Of a DNA stretch of 64,000 nucleotides, positions 44,319-55,455 are shown piece after piece. Numbering within the stretch: position 1 is the first letter of the stretch; each line of letters starts with the position of its first letter. The translations under genes and the position numbers were made by a program. The stretch comes from Cryptomeria japonica (Eukaryota; Streptophyta; Pinopsida; Cupressales; Cupressaceae): the NCBI RefSeq assembly GCF_030272615.1, contig NC_081409.1, forward strand, positions 21,454,260 through 21,518,259. Reading direction: 5' to 3'. The notes beneath the pieces were generated by a model that was not told the DNA's origin, did not search any database, and worked only from the letters and a program-made list of their open reading frames with translations.

Positions 44319-47165
44319 TTTGTTCATGTAAATAGTGACTTTACCAAACTAGTTAGATATTAGTATACCTAGAGATGGTTCTATTCACATTACTTAATTA
44401 TCCACTCAAGGACTTTTGTTTGTTGACTTAGGGCATCCCTTTGACCCAAGCCCAATGCCCAACTTGCCTTACCTTGGTCTTACTTATTGCCAAGTTGGGG
44501 TTCAGGAAGGGGAGAGCTTGAGGCGAGACTAGTCCCTGGGGATGGACCAAGCCACTTGTAAGCTAGACCCATCAAGTGATTCCGAGCCTTAGAGTTGAAC
44601 CCAAGACCAATGGGGAGCAAACCCATGGTCCAAGCCAACTTTGCTACCCATCTGGGCTCTCCACTTAAGGAATTTTAGGCTTTTGTCTCACCTTAAAAAG
44701 TTGAGATGTGTACTAACCTCTAAGTGAGACACCTATTGCACACACATTAGCCACTTGCTCATACACTTGTGAAGTATGCTCACAAGTGTCCTATCTTTGA
44801 AGGGCAAGTTAGTTGTTGTATTAAATTTTCTACCACATCTAGCTTGCCTATATATGCAAGCCTTTATGTACATTTTACATAACTTTTTGATATTATTCAT
44901 CTAGATTTTTTGTGCTCATGACTTGTGGAAGTATAGTTTTTGCTTGTTGATCTTGTAAATCCAAATATGATATCAATGTGGACTAGCGAAACCCTTCCCA
45001 AATAGTGTACCTATCCTAGAATCAAGAGTTTTGCATAGAGGCATTCAATAGTTGATTACTAGTTTGGTGTTTTTCTATAAGTTATTTCTACCCATTTTAT
45101 CTTTTGGGTAAAAAATATTCATTATCTAGGAAAAATTGGCCTATTTGGAGGTTTTTGAGTGTCGTTTCCTTTCCATGGTTGAGAATTTCATCTGGTCAAG
45201 TATTTTTCTAGCATTCATATTGGTGGTTCTTCATTGTGGGCAAGCCTTAGGAATTTTATGTTTAAGAGAGAGTCAGACGGTTTTGAGGAGAATAACCTAG
45301 CTCATCAACTAGCAGATTTAAAGGAGGATTGTTGGCCTTTTTGGTATATCCAATGCCCATATGATCATGTCGACCTATGTTGCTTTATACATGCATTCCC
45401 TCTATTTTATTTGATTTAAAGTGCCAAAGATATCACTATCTATGCTTGGAACCAAAGATTTTACCTTCAACATCATGGTCATGATCAACAACTATTGTTT
45501 TAGAGTAGAGTTAAAATGGCTCACCATGATAGAACATGGTTGATGTTCACGCATCTAAATTTTCTTGGTAATCAATCAAGAGGATATATGGCGTAGGAGA
45601 AAAACTTGAACCAATAGAGTATTCCACTTTTTGAGCCTACAACTACATGTGGACAACAAGATCAGCTGCTTCAATCCACAATCAAATTCACTCCATCAAC
45701 CTCCAAGCATCCAAACAATAATCATTAGCATACTTGGCATAATATTTTACCCACGTGGCCCACATGCCCTTTCTTTTGCTAAATAGATTATAGAAACCCT
45801 TTCAACTAAGCATTGCATTTATTGTTAGTGAATAACATTTAAAATTGTGTTATCATACTAATCACCAACAATAAATGATACTTGTTTGGTCTCTATTAAA
45901 AGTTTGTAAGGGAGGTATTTTTTCTTTTCTTTCATAATTTTCACCTATACAGGTGAAATTTGTAAACTCGTAGTCAATAGAAAGATTTTTTCATGCTGAT
46001 TCAATGAGGAGTTTAAAGCATAGGCTTGATTCCATCTTAGAGCATATTTTTCTATTTTGGTGCAAATGTATTAAAAGTAGGTCATTTTACGAAAAATTCT
46101 TTTTTCATAACTTTTGTAAGTAGCTCAAAACTAAGCATTGTTATTTACAAAGATAATATTTTGACAATCCCTACACATTGGACCTTGATACATTATAAAA
46201 AGCACTGAGTTATACAATGTTAAAAATTAGGGGGTCAACTACTATTAAAATCAAATGGGGTGTCTTGAATCATGCCTTTGAGAATTTTTGTGAGTCATGC
46301 ATTTGAGCACTTTCATGGGGTCGTGTCATGAACACTTTCACACCTTCTTTAATTCCATTCCTATTGAAAGGTTGTCTTGAGCTACGCCTTGAGCACTTTC
46401 ATGAAGTCACGCCTTTTATAACTTCCACACCTTCTTGAGTATCATATAGAGATGAATAATGAAGTCCATTGACATGCATTGTAATCTTATGATATGTTGC
46501 TACATAACAAATCCAAAAATGCTTGGACACACAAAGTATCATTGATTCTTTACAAAAAGATATGCATACCATTTTCAAAAACTATAGGGGTTGAAAACTA
46601 TTATGATCTCATTTAGTCATTGGATCATGTGAAAAATTCAAAGACATTCATATCACTTCCTACACATATGAAATGAGAATTCATATTGCACACATTTATA
46701 GTGTTATTTAGCGAGTGTGGATCATCTTCAAAATTGAGTGTTGAGCATCTATCAACACTATAAGCATCAGATAATGGGTGGCTACATAGTCTATCATTTA
46801 TCTCTTATGGGGGGGAATATTCATTGTACATTATGCATAGAAGTAGTCCTTAAGGGTCACGATCAGTCCTTCTATGACCTATCTTCTTCAATTGTATACT
46901 TCATTTATATTGTAGCATTTATCTTTTGGAGAGGAGTTTTCTTCCCACTAGGTTTTCTCCTTTACTTCACTTTGTGAGAAATTTGTATAGGAGAGGAGTA
47001 TGTAACATGACCTAATAGTCAAGACTCATCATCATGCATATATTACTCTCTAAGTTTCACTTAAGGGGGAGGTGTTGGTCTAAATAGTGACTTTATCAAA
47101 CTAGTTAGCTATTAGCATATCTAGAGATAGTCTCTTTCACATTACTTAAAGTCTCCATTTAGGTA
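44319..47165 (+). mobile_element. Short, gene-poor LTR element D
   Basis: AATAGTGACTTTA, AAACTAGTTAG and CACATTACTTA occur in the same order at 44328-44395 and 47083-47150. The second copy is preceded by the purine tract AAGGGGGAGG (47064-47073). The first LTR probably runs to about 44967, followed by TGATATCAATG, a weak copia-type primer site. The interior of 2.1 kb has no retrotransposon domain. The second LTR breaks off near 47165 at another LTR. It reads as a deleted derivative of a copia element. Confidence 0.5.
44968..47063 (+). other. Interior of element D, no gene seen
   Basis: No open frame here carries a recognisable domain. The longest, 45234-45419 (61 codons) and 46738-46977 (79 codons), have no family signature. 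Confidence 0.45.
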
Positions 47166-47167
47166 CT

Positions 47168-47880
47168 TCAAAGCTTGTTAAGCACACAAACATATTTAGA
47201 GGAGGGTTGAATCAATATACATCAATTTTTGAAAATTAATTCAACAATAATTATTATTAATAACTTCTCCAAGCATCACATCTAGTCTCAAACCCAAAAC
47301 ATGATTAGTAGCATTTGCTAATATCTCCTTAACTATGGAGCAATTTATCAAATTATGAACATAAACATACATCCACAAAAAGAACACCATATTTATGTGG
47401 AAACCCAGAAGGGAAAAACCATGACGAGAATAGTTGCTTGGATCTACTACCCAAATCCAACCTCACAAAAATATAATATAGAACTTACAACATGATGTAG
47501 GCATCGACCTACTACAAACACCAATCACTAATTATATTTGTTGGCACCAACCTACACAAGACAGTAGTCCCCCATTCCAAGTTCTGAGTGCCAACTCAAC
47601 ATGCGCGACACCAATCTCAATCATAATAAAATAGATATGTAACACAAACCTTCAAGGATGAATGCTCAACCTCTCCCTGATCCAATTAACTTTAGAACAT
47701 TTCCACATTGTGCATAATATCTTCAAATAAAAATGCACACCACAATTGAGTAACCTATTTGCATAATTTTTTCTACTATTATCATGCTACTCATTCATCA
47801 TCACCCACATACTTGCACATTAACAAAAACATTTGTACACATACTTTCATTGAGATGAATATGACCATCAACACACACCA
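47168..47880 (-). repeat. Copia LTR fragment
   Basis: TGTTAAGCACACAAACATAT leads to GAGGAGGGTTGAATCAATAT and later TTATGTGGAAACCC with GGGAAAAACCATGA (47392-47424). These are the marks of the copia LTRs in this window, in the same orientation. The other end was not found; the microsatellite at 47910 may lie inside or beyond it. Confidence 0.5.
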
Positions 47881-47909
47881 AAAAAAATAAAATAAAAAAA
47901 ATACACCCA

Positions 47910-48608
47910 TACACACGTGTGTGTGTGTGTGTACACACACACAAACACACACACATATACACATATATACACATATATACACATCTATACATATATACAC
48001 ATCTATACATATATACATATATATATGTATATATATATATATCTACACACACACATATGCATGTATGTATGTATATTTATGTATATGTATATACATATAT
48101 GCATGTATGTATGTATATACATATATACATGTATATATACATATGTATATGTACATATACATATATACATGTATATATACATATGTATATGTACATATAC
48201 ATATATATATATATATGTATGTATGTATATATATATTTATATATGTATATGTATATATGTGTGTATGTGTATGTGTATGTGCATGTACACACACACACAC
48301 ACATATGTATGTATATATATGTGCGTGTGTGTGTGTGCATATATACACATATATATGTATGTGCATGTGCATGTGCATGTGCATGTGTATGTGTATGTGT
48401 ATATATGTGTATGTATATATGTATATATATACACATATATATACATATATGTGTCTGTATGTATGTACACACACACACATGTATATGTGTGTGTGTGTGT
48501 GTGTGTGTATACATACATATATATATATACATATATATACATGTATACATATATATACATGCACATACACATACATATATATGTATATATATGTACACAC
48601 ACACACAC

Positions 48609-48641
<33 letters not shown>

Positions 48642-48700
48642 TACATGTATGTATGTATGTATGTATATATGTATATGTATATGTATATATATACATACTG

Positions 48701-48741
<41 letters not shown>
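47910..48741 (+). repeat. Compound microsatellite, about 830 bp
   Basis: Runs of (GT)n, (AC)n, (AT)n, GTAT and ATAC words alternate for about 830 bases and end in a pure (AC) run of about 40 bases at 48701-48741. It makes open frames in all six frames (Tyr/Ile/His/Cys/Val only), which are artefacts. Bases 48742-48862 hold no gene. Confidence 0.97.
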
Positions 48742-48744
<3 letters not shown>

Positions 48745-48862
48745 CCACAAAACCCTAGCCTAACAACAACAAAGATCCACCATAACATATGAAGATTACC
48801 TAAGACAATGCAAATCAAATAAAATCACAAAGATTATACCATCACATGTCCAATAGGGTTTG

Positions 48863-50153
48863 TGTAGACGTATAAAAATGACCATATTCCTAAATGAATA
48901 TTTTATGTTCATTTCTCTATTTAATTAAATCCAATTTAATTAAATTACCCGTATTCCTCTATTTAATTAAGTAAATTACTCAATTAAATTCACTATACCC
49001 ATTTAATAGAATAAATTCATTTTATTCAATTAAAGCTCCTATCTAACCTCTTCTAGATTCTTCTAATCCTGATTAATTAACCCAAACCCATCCATTATCC
49101 CTTTTCCCTAAATTTGAGGAGGTCACTTCTCAAATTTGGAGTAAAGTCTTCAAAAGGCATTAAAGCCTTTATCCATTCAACAAGCTAACTTGTTGAATAC
49201 CCCCAAATTTGGAAGGACTCTTACAAATTTGTCCCCAAAGTCTTCATAACCATTAATGGTTAACTCAACCCTCTTACATGGTTAAAGAATTTCCATAAAC
49301 TCAACCTCCATATAACCCAGGGGTCTCATCAAGCATTTATTGCTTTGACCATGGTTATCCTTAAACCTTTGCACAAGAGTTTATCCTTTGGGTAAACTCT
49401 TTATCCAATGGATAACCCTAACTTAACCTTAACCCTTAACCCCTAGGGTAACCATAAGGTCTTCTCAAGCATTTAATGCTTCTTACATCTCCTCTCAACC
49501 AACCTTATCTTGACAATTGTCACCATTTCATTGGTTCCAATTGCAAACATGGATTCCCAACTTTCAAACTCAACCCTTAATTAAACCTTTCAATCCTGGC
49601 CATCCATTGCCCTATTTTTGCTATAAATAGAGCTCTCATTCCTCCATTTTCATCATCCAAGTCTTTAGCATCATACTTATACTAAAATCCATTCAAGCTT
49701 TCATATTTCATTTGTGCTCATCATTTAGCCTCTCTTTTCAATAGGAATTAATCTAAATATGAAAATTTAGAGTATGTTCCTTATCGTTTAGCTTAATCAT
49801 AGACTATTATAGTATGCTAGGATAGTCTTGTTTACTAACCTTGTCATCTTATAACTAGTTTATTGCATTTATAGGATCATGCATAGCTTAGGATGCATCT
49901 CATCTTAAAATCAACAAAAGCATCCTTCGTTCTTGCATTTGTTATCCCTAAACCATTTTGCTCAGTGATCTGAGAGCAAAAATATTGGTTTGAGGGACCG
50001 TGCAAGATAGAGAACTATGGAACCAACCTTGGGAAGCTGAGCCATACTTCATGACTCCATAGCTTGCACCAAGAAGTCTAGTGGGTGTGTGAGCAAGGCT
50101 CCCTAAAGCTCCGTTTTTCACATTTTGAGTTCTATCGATCCGCTTTTCCCGCA
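48863..50153 (+). repeat. 5' LTR of element C
   Basis: It starts TGTAGACG like the LTRs of A (TGTAGACAC) and B (TGTAGTCAC). TATAAATA with AGCTCTCATTCC lies at 49622, as in A and B. The 3' end is placed near 50153 (CCGCA) because a primer site follows at 50162. The exact end is uncertain by several bases. Confidence 0.75.
49622..49629 (+). promoter_or_regulatory. TATA box in the LTR of element C
   Basis: TATAAATA followed by GAGCTCTCATTCC, the combination conserved in A and B. Confidence 0.65.
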
Positions 50154-50161
50154 TATATTTC

Positions 50162-50179
50162 TGACGCCCACCATGGGGC
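50162..50179 (+). promoter_or_regulatory. Primer-binding site of element C
   Basis: TGACGCCCACCATGGGGC follows the LTR by about eight bases. It resembles the TGGCGCCCACCGTGGGG-type sites seen next to LTRs of many plant gypsy elements and is unrelated to the TGGTGAACC site of A and B. Confidence 0.6.
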
Positions 50180-50245
50180 ATCACCCCATATATCAAATCA
50201 GTTTTTGAATTTAACCACTTTTGCAGGTCCGCGAGAAATAAGAAT

Positions 50246-50533
50246 CAACGCGTGGGAAACATTCCCTAGCGCATCTAGTTAACAGCCTAGCACATCCGAC
50301 TTACTGTTCAGCGTGTTGGATCCATCATCTAGCGCGTAAAGTCTTTTCCTTAGCACATCATAATACTAATATTTTCCTGTAGGTCTCAGCACGGGAGAAA
50401 AATAGAGCAGCGCCTTTGGAACATAGAGTAGCGCATCTTGAAAACAGTATAGTGCATCTCTGCCTTCTTTTAGCGCATCACTGTTATTTTGTAGCGCGTA
50501 CAGTTTGTTCTATAGTGCATCATAGACAGACAG
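50246..50533 (+). repeat. TAGCGC array 1 of element C, 21-bp period
   Basis: The core TAGCGCATC, TAGCGCGT or a variant recurs at 50246, 50267, 50288, 50309, 50330 and 50351, then after one slip at 50387, 50408, 50429, 50450, 50471, 50492 and 50513. Every other step is exactly 21 bases. The core of about nine bases is conserved while the remaining twelve vary freely. The core reads in the direction of gag. Confidence 0.93.
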
Positions 50534-52030
50534 AGACAAGAAAAATAAAATCTGTAACCGAGGGTAAAAATTAGACTTGTTGAAGTCCACCAGTTATCTA
50601 ACGTCTTTCACTTGTTATTTTGCAGGGTTCTAATAGTTTTGTTGCAGATAGGAGCTTAGTCTTAAGGTTATAAAGATAGTTAGAATTTTTACTAACTTAG
50701 TTAAGTTAGTTTAAAATTTGAACTTCTTTTTTTTCTTAAAATTGAACTCACTTTAATTTTTTTGGGCTATAAAAAGAACCACAATCAGAAATTTTCTTGC
50801 TTTACTAGGAGAAAAACTTTATTTTGGGCTCTAAAAGGAATAATACAAACTTTTCTTTTTGCAAAAGTAAGCTTTAAAAAGAACCTCACCATCCTTTGGT
50901 GTATAAAAGGATTCATTTTAAATTTTTGCAAAGGAAAGAACCTCACCTAAAAGTTTTTGTTACATCAAAGAGGGACGTTATTCCCCTTTTTTTTGCCGAT
51001 TTCCTTTTGTTGTCCAAATCAAAGTTTTGCTTTGTTGACTCAGTTCTTTTCCTAGATTAGATAATCACTGATTTGGGGAAATAAAAGGAACACCATGCTT
51101 TTTGGAGCAACATCTCCAAATAGAAGCTAGCAAATCATTATCTTGAAGCCTAACAAGAAGATTGTTTGCCTTGTCTCGAAAGTGGAAGGTATATGCTCTC
51201 CCCTTAACTAGGTGATCAAAAAGCCAAACCACTCTTAATCTTTCTATACTTCAAGCATTATACAACCTTTAGCAGGCCTGGCTTCCCAAGGAGTTGGAAT
51301 CAACTCTTAAAGCCATTTATGGCTGGTGTGAAGGGAACGACCTAAGTGGGAAATGAATTTGACGCCAAGTATTCCAACCCACTATAATCAAAAGTGGAAA
51401 GTGATGAAAGTCCTTTTCAATGGTTGCGTGCAGTGATTAGCCTTCCCCCAGTATCCTTGAGATACGTAAAGCCTTTGTTCTAAAGGTTGGGAAGCCTCCT
51501 GAGGGAGTTTATCACTGACGGCCAAACAGGAAGCCTGATTACGAACTATAGAAATAGAAACCTTGAGCCGAGTCAGTAACCAGACATTTATAACATCATA
51601 GTGCAAGGGTGGGGAAGAATCTGCCCCCAAGATCACTCACCAGATATCTCCCAAGATAACTACTCAATTGTGAAGCAATTCACTTTGAGTTAATTTCTGG
51701 CAAAAGGCAAAAAAACAGGCACCCTCTAGGGGGTGACACGACTGTTTGAGCTGACAGAGTATCGAGACTAGTGGGCTATGATGTTATTTATGACCTTTGA
51801 ATAAAGAGTCTTCTTGAAGTGTATTATTTGTATCCAAACTTGTTAAAACATTGGGGATTTGAACACATCCTCGCAGAACATACACTTTTTGTTAGATTAC
51901 GCAAAATGGTTGTCTCTTTGGTGCTATGCTTGCATTTACTACTTAAGAAAATCATCCATCACCACTAAAAAACTCACAACAAAATTCCAAAAATTGCAAA
52001 AACCAGCAAAAGGAAAATATCAGGACAGTT
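50534..52030 (+). other. Leader of element C between the arrays, no gene seen
   Basis: After array 1, TAACCGAG...GTCCACC...TATTTTGCAGG (50555-50627) matches the minus strand of element B after its array and ends like a 3' splice site. GGGCTATAAAAAGAACC and similar words repeat at 50764-50950, comparable to the 60-bp repeat of B. Bases 51275-51550 match the leaders of B and partly A. No coding region recognised. Confidence 0.55.
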
Positions 52031-52415
52031 TAGCACATGAGAGAAACTTCTTAGCGCGTGTGGTACATTTGTTAGCACATCAGAACATCAAGTTAGCACG
52101 TCCAGTTAAAACAGTAGCGTTCTTCCAAAATTTCAAAATAGTGTTAAACAGTTAGCACATCTGGAAAACTGCCTAGCGCGTTGAAGCATCAGCTTAACGT
52201 GTAGGAGTCAAACTTTAGCGCGTAGAGTTTAATAGTTAGCGTGTAGCAGACCCATATTAGTGCATAACTTTTCAAGCCAGATAGAAAACAAATTTTAACA
52301 GTAAAAAATTTTAGCGTGTGGCTGGGGGCACTTTAGCGCGTGTGGTCTTTTATTTAGCGTGTGAAGAAATTTCTATAGCGCATCTTGTCTCTATTTTAGC
52401 GCGTGACCAAGACCA
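52031..52415 (+). repeat. TAGCGC array 2 of element C, 21-bp period
   Basis: Cores start at 52031, 52052, 52073, 52094, 52115, (52139), 52153, 52174, 52195, 52216, 52237, 52258, then 52312, 52334, 52355, 52376 and 52397. Steps are 21 bases except at two slips and one 22. Typical units start TTAGCGCGTG or TTAGCACATC. Translated, the units give heptads beginning Leu-Ala, but stops occur in every longer run, so I treat it as non-coding. Confidence 0.93.
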
Positions 52416-52868
52416 GAAAAACAGGGGGCAAAATAGTGAGAAATTTTGAGAATTTAGAAAACAATTTTGGAAACCTCTTTCCATTAGCATCATTTTTCGT
52501 CAAAACAGAGTATCAGCAACAGAGATTTAAAAACTATTTCTTGAGCAAAATTTGTGTCAAACAAAAGTTGTAAAAATCCAAAACTGATCGCACAATAAAA
52601 CATATCTATCCTATCAAAATTAGGAAACATCATCACAAGTGGCAAAAGGGTCCTTTATCATCTCACGGATTTCATCTCAAAAACACTTGTTTAAAACCTC
52701 AGGTTGTCAAATCAAGTTTTCGTATCGGGAGACTTTATCCATATCATTTGACACGCTTTGTCGTGAAGGGGCATCTAAACCTTCACTTTGATAAAGTAAA
52801 ACTTGAGTTTTCAAGGCAAGATCAACTGAATCCAAAACAAATCAAAGGAAACCACTGATCACTTATGC

Positions 52869-53207
52869 ATGACTAATCCCCATATTCTGAGAAGAAAGAA
52901 TATTTATCGTAGCACCACATTGAAGAAACAACAACCAAGTTTTTCCAAATTTATCAAAAGAAACAAATTTTTATTCATCAATCGTCAACTCTTCAAATCT
53001 CATCGAACATTCCTTCATCACATTAAACTTTATATCCAAAACAAATCTAACGAATTTGACAAAGAGCCTTTAAAGACTAGGGCATATTGTCAAAAATCCG
53101 CATTTAATCAAATCATAAACCGTGGAGGAAAGATCAATCCAACATTCTTGCCCGACGAGTGCATCACTTACAACACACCCCGACTTGAACCACCAACTCT
53201 CGAGTGA
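52869..53207 (+). pseudogene. ORF1 upstream of gag, element C (one early stop)
   Basis: A 112-codon frame starting ATGACTAATCC with MTNPHILRRKNIYRSTTLKK. It is homologous over its length to the intact 127-codon frame of element B (34857-35240): shared words include SHRTFLHH/RH, KSNEFD and GGKINP. After the TGA at 53205 the text goes on in frame with EEDLVPFIT, matching EEEFVPYVT in B, so the stop is a late truncation of about 15 residues. It is rich in Lys, Arg and His. It lies 50 bases before the gag ATG. No known domain. The position is that of the extra ORF in Ogre-type elements. Confidence 0.6.
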
Positions 53208-53256
53208 CATATCGAAGAGGATTTGGTCCCTTTCATCACATAAAGTTTCTACTAAA

Positions 53257-55455
53257 ATGCCTGTTACTCGCTCTCAAAATAAACAAAGCGAGGCACAAGT
53301 AGAATCCAGTATGAATCGAAGGTTATCAAATCCTTTTGAAGGTCCACACCTAGAGGATACTGAAATTTTTGAAGAGCTTCTTCAGGAATGCCAAGAAAGT
53401 GCTTCATTCCAAAAGCTTGTAGAAAGGCTCATGGAAAATGACAAGGAAAAATACTTGCTCATGCTCACAAGTAAAGGAGTCAAACTCCCTGAAGACCTTG
53501 ATGCAGATGTGTTTAGAACGAGACCTCAACATTACGAATATCAAGAACGACAACGAGAAGGGGAAGCACGCGACCCTGAACAAGATATCCTTGAGCAAAA
53601 CATACCAGAACAACATACACCAAGACAAAACATCCCCAAGAAAAGCATACCGTTCCATAAACCGTTTCAACCCAGGATCAATGCAAGGGAAGAACTCTTC
53701 CCTCGGCAAAACAATACACCTTTGGTTGCCCTTACTCAACAAATGCAAATGTTATAAAGACAAATGCAAGACATGCAACAAGGGATGACAATGCGGTACT
53801 CATTAAACGAAATCTGTCCTTATCCCTTTGACATAAGATTGCACATGATCCCTTTTCCTCCAAACTCAGACGTACGTAAATTTGACAAATACGATGGAAA
53901 AAGTGATCCCTGTGATCATGTCAGAGAATTCTGTACCATGAGTCTTGAATTTGCTCATGATGACACCTATCTGATGAGGTTATTCCCCAGAAGCTTGGGA
54001 GGACAAACAATGGAATGGTTATCCAAAATTACACCGCCTGTCAGATCGTTTGATGAATTGGTTAACAAATTCATAACACAATATTCCTATAACATTCAAC
54101 ATGTTATAACCATGCTAGACATCTGCGAAACCAAATAGAAAAATAATGAAACATTTATGATATTCCTTCAACGTTGGTGATGTATGGTTTCACGATATCC
54201 TCGAGACATTCCTGAAAAGGAGAAAATGGAAATTTTCATCGACAACTTGAATGGTGAGATGAGTTACTGGCTCAAACTCCAATGCATACCGTCTTTTGCT
54301 AAATTGATTGAAAATGACATTCAAGTAGAAGAGGCATGTGTCAGAAAGGGAACGCTCAAATTATTCAAAGAAGGAACAAATTCATCAAATTACAATAACC
54401 AAAACAACAACAACTTAGACAAGTCTCGATTCTGGACTCGAAACAAAAACAAAGGCAACAATGAATCGCATGATCCAAAATCTAAGCAACCGGTGCTCGC
54501 ATTATCCGAAAATCCTCAAGCTATGAAAATTCCTAAAGGTGCTAATCCAAACGCTAACACATACACACCAAATACCAATCAAGGTCAACCCAATGCAAAC
54601 AACACCAACGATACTCAAAACAAAACCACGAATCAAGGACCTAATAACAATTTGCGCGACGGCACCAACAATTTCCAAAAACGTGTCTTCACACCACTGG
54701 GACAATCACTAGAGTCAGCATTCAGAGAGCTCCTGGCAAACAAGATTCTCTCTTTGCCTGCAATCAGCAACTATGAACCCCAAATCAAACCACCTTGGTG
54801 GAATGACTCACATTATTGTGATTTTCATCACAACAAAGGTCATTGAATGAACGATTGCATGAGATTGAAAAACATTGTTCAAGACATGATTGATCGAGGT
54901 GATTTAACGGTAGATGGTCTCAAAAAAAATGGTGACCACAGAGCCTTTAAAAATCCTCTTCCAAACTACAACAAAGATGGAGCTTCAACCTCAAACAATA
55001 CACGTGGATCTCGTATCAACCACATCTACAATAACACCATCAATCACATATCAGCTGAAGACCATCATGTGAATGTCATCACAATCCAAGACCAACATGA
55101 TCATGAATCTGTCAATGTAACAACCAGAGCTCAGAAATATGTCTTGAAGGGACATACATTGCCTATAACCACTACACCAAAAATCCAATATGATTTAGTC
55201 AGCCAACTACGCAAAACTCCTGCTCAAATATCTATACTAGAATTGCTGAAACTATCGCCAAAACACAAAGACATATTGGAACAAGCGCCATTGGAAACTA
55301 ATGTACCTCAAGATCTGGATACAGACAGATTTCAAGCCATGGTCGCTCATATGATAGGGCCTCATAATATCACCTTCTCAGAACATGATAATACTTCCTT
55401 AAGTCATCTGCATAACACTCCCCTCTATATTGAAGTCATTGTTTATAAACACTGA
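53257..55455 (+). pseudogene. Gag of element C
   Basis: The ATG at 53257 opens MPVTRSQNKQSEAQV. The core follows after a stop at 53755: NEICPYPFDIRLHMIPFPPN, SDPCDHVREFCTMSLEFAHD, TYLMRLFPRSLGGQTMEWLS (53800-54025). After stops at 54136 and 54181 come EKEKMEIFIDNLNGEM, an Asn/Gln/Thr-rich linker and the finger-like CDFHHNKGH (54820-54846). A stop at 54844 then leads to MNDCMRLKNIVQDMIDRGDL, ISILELLKLSPKHKDIL near 55230 and FQAMVAHMIG. All pieces are in one frame. Gag builds the particle and binds RNA. The finger retains a Cys and His residues, but the usual CCHC spacing is not met as written. Confidence 0.82.

Noticed and set aside
47917-48818. Long open frames of up to 291 codons on both strands
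   Set aside because: They come from GT/AC/AT repeats that contain no stop codons in most frames. Composition is only Tyr, Ile, His, Cys, Val, Met and Thr.
51859-52155. A heptad-repeat protein (LAxxxxx units) over array 2
   Set aside because: The 21-bp period gives heptads in any frame. Stops occur after five units and the homologous arrays in B have a 20-bp period, which cannot keep a frame.
50246-52415. CRISPR-like array (short repeats with variable spacers)
   Set aside because: The repeat core is only about nine bases, the spacers twelve, there is no cas gene, and it sits in the leader of a plant LTR retrotransposon.
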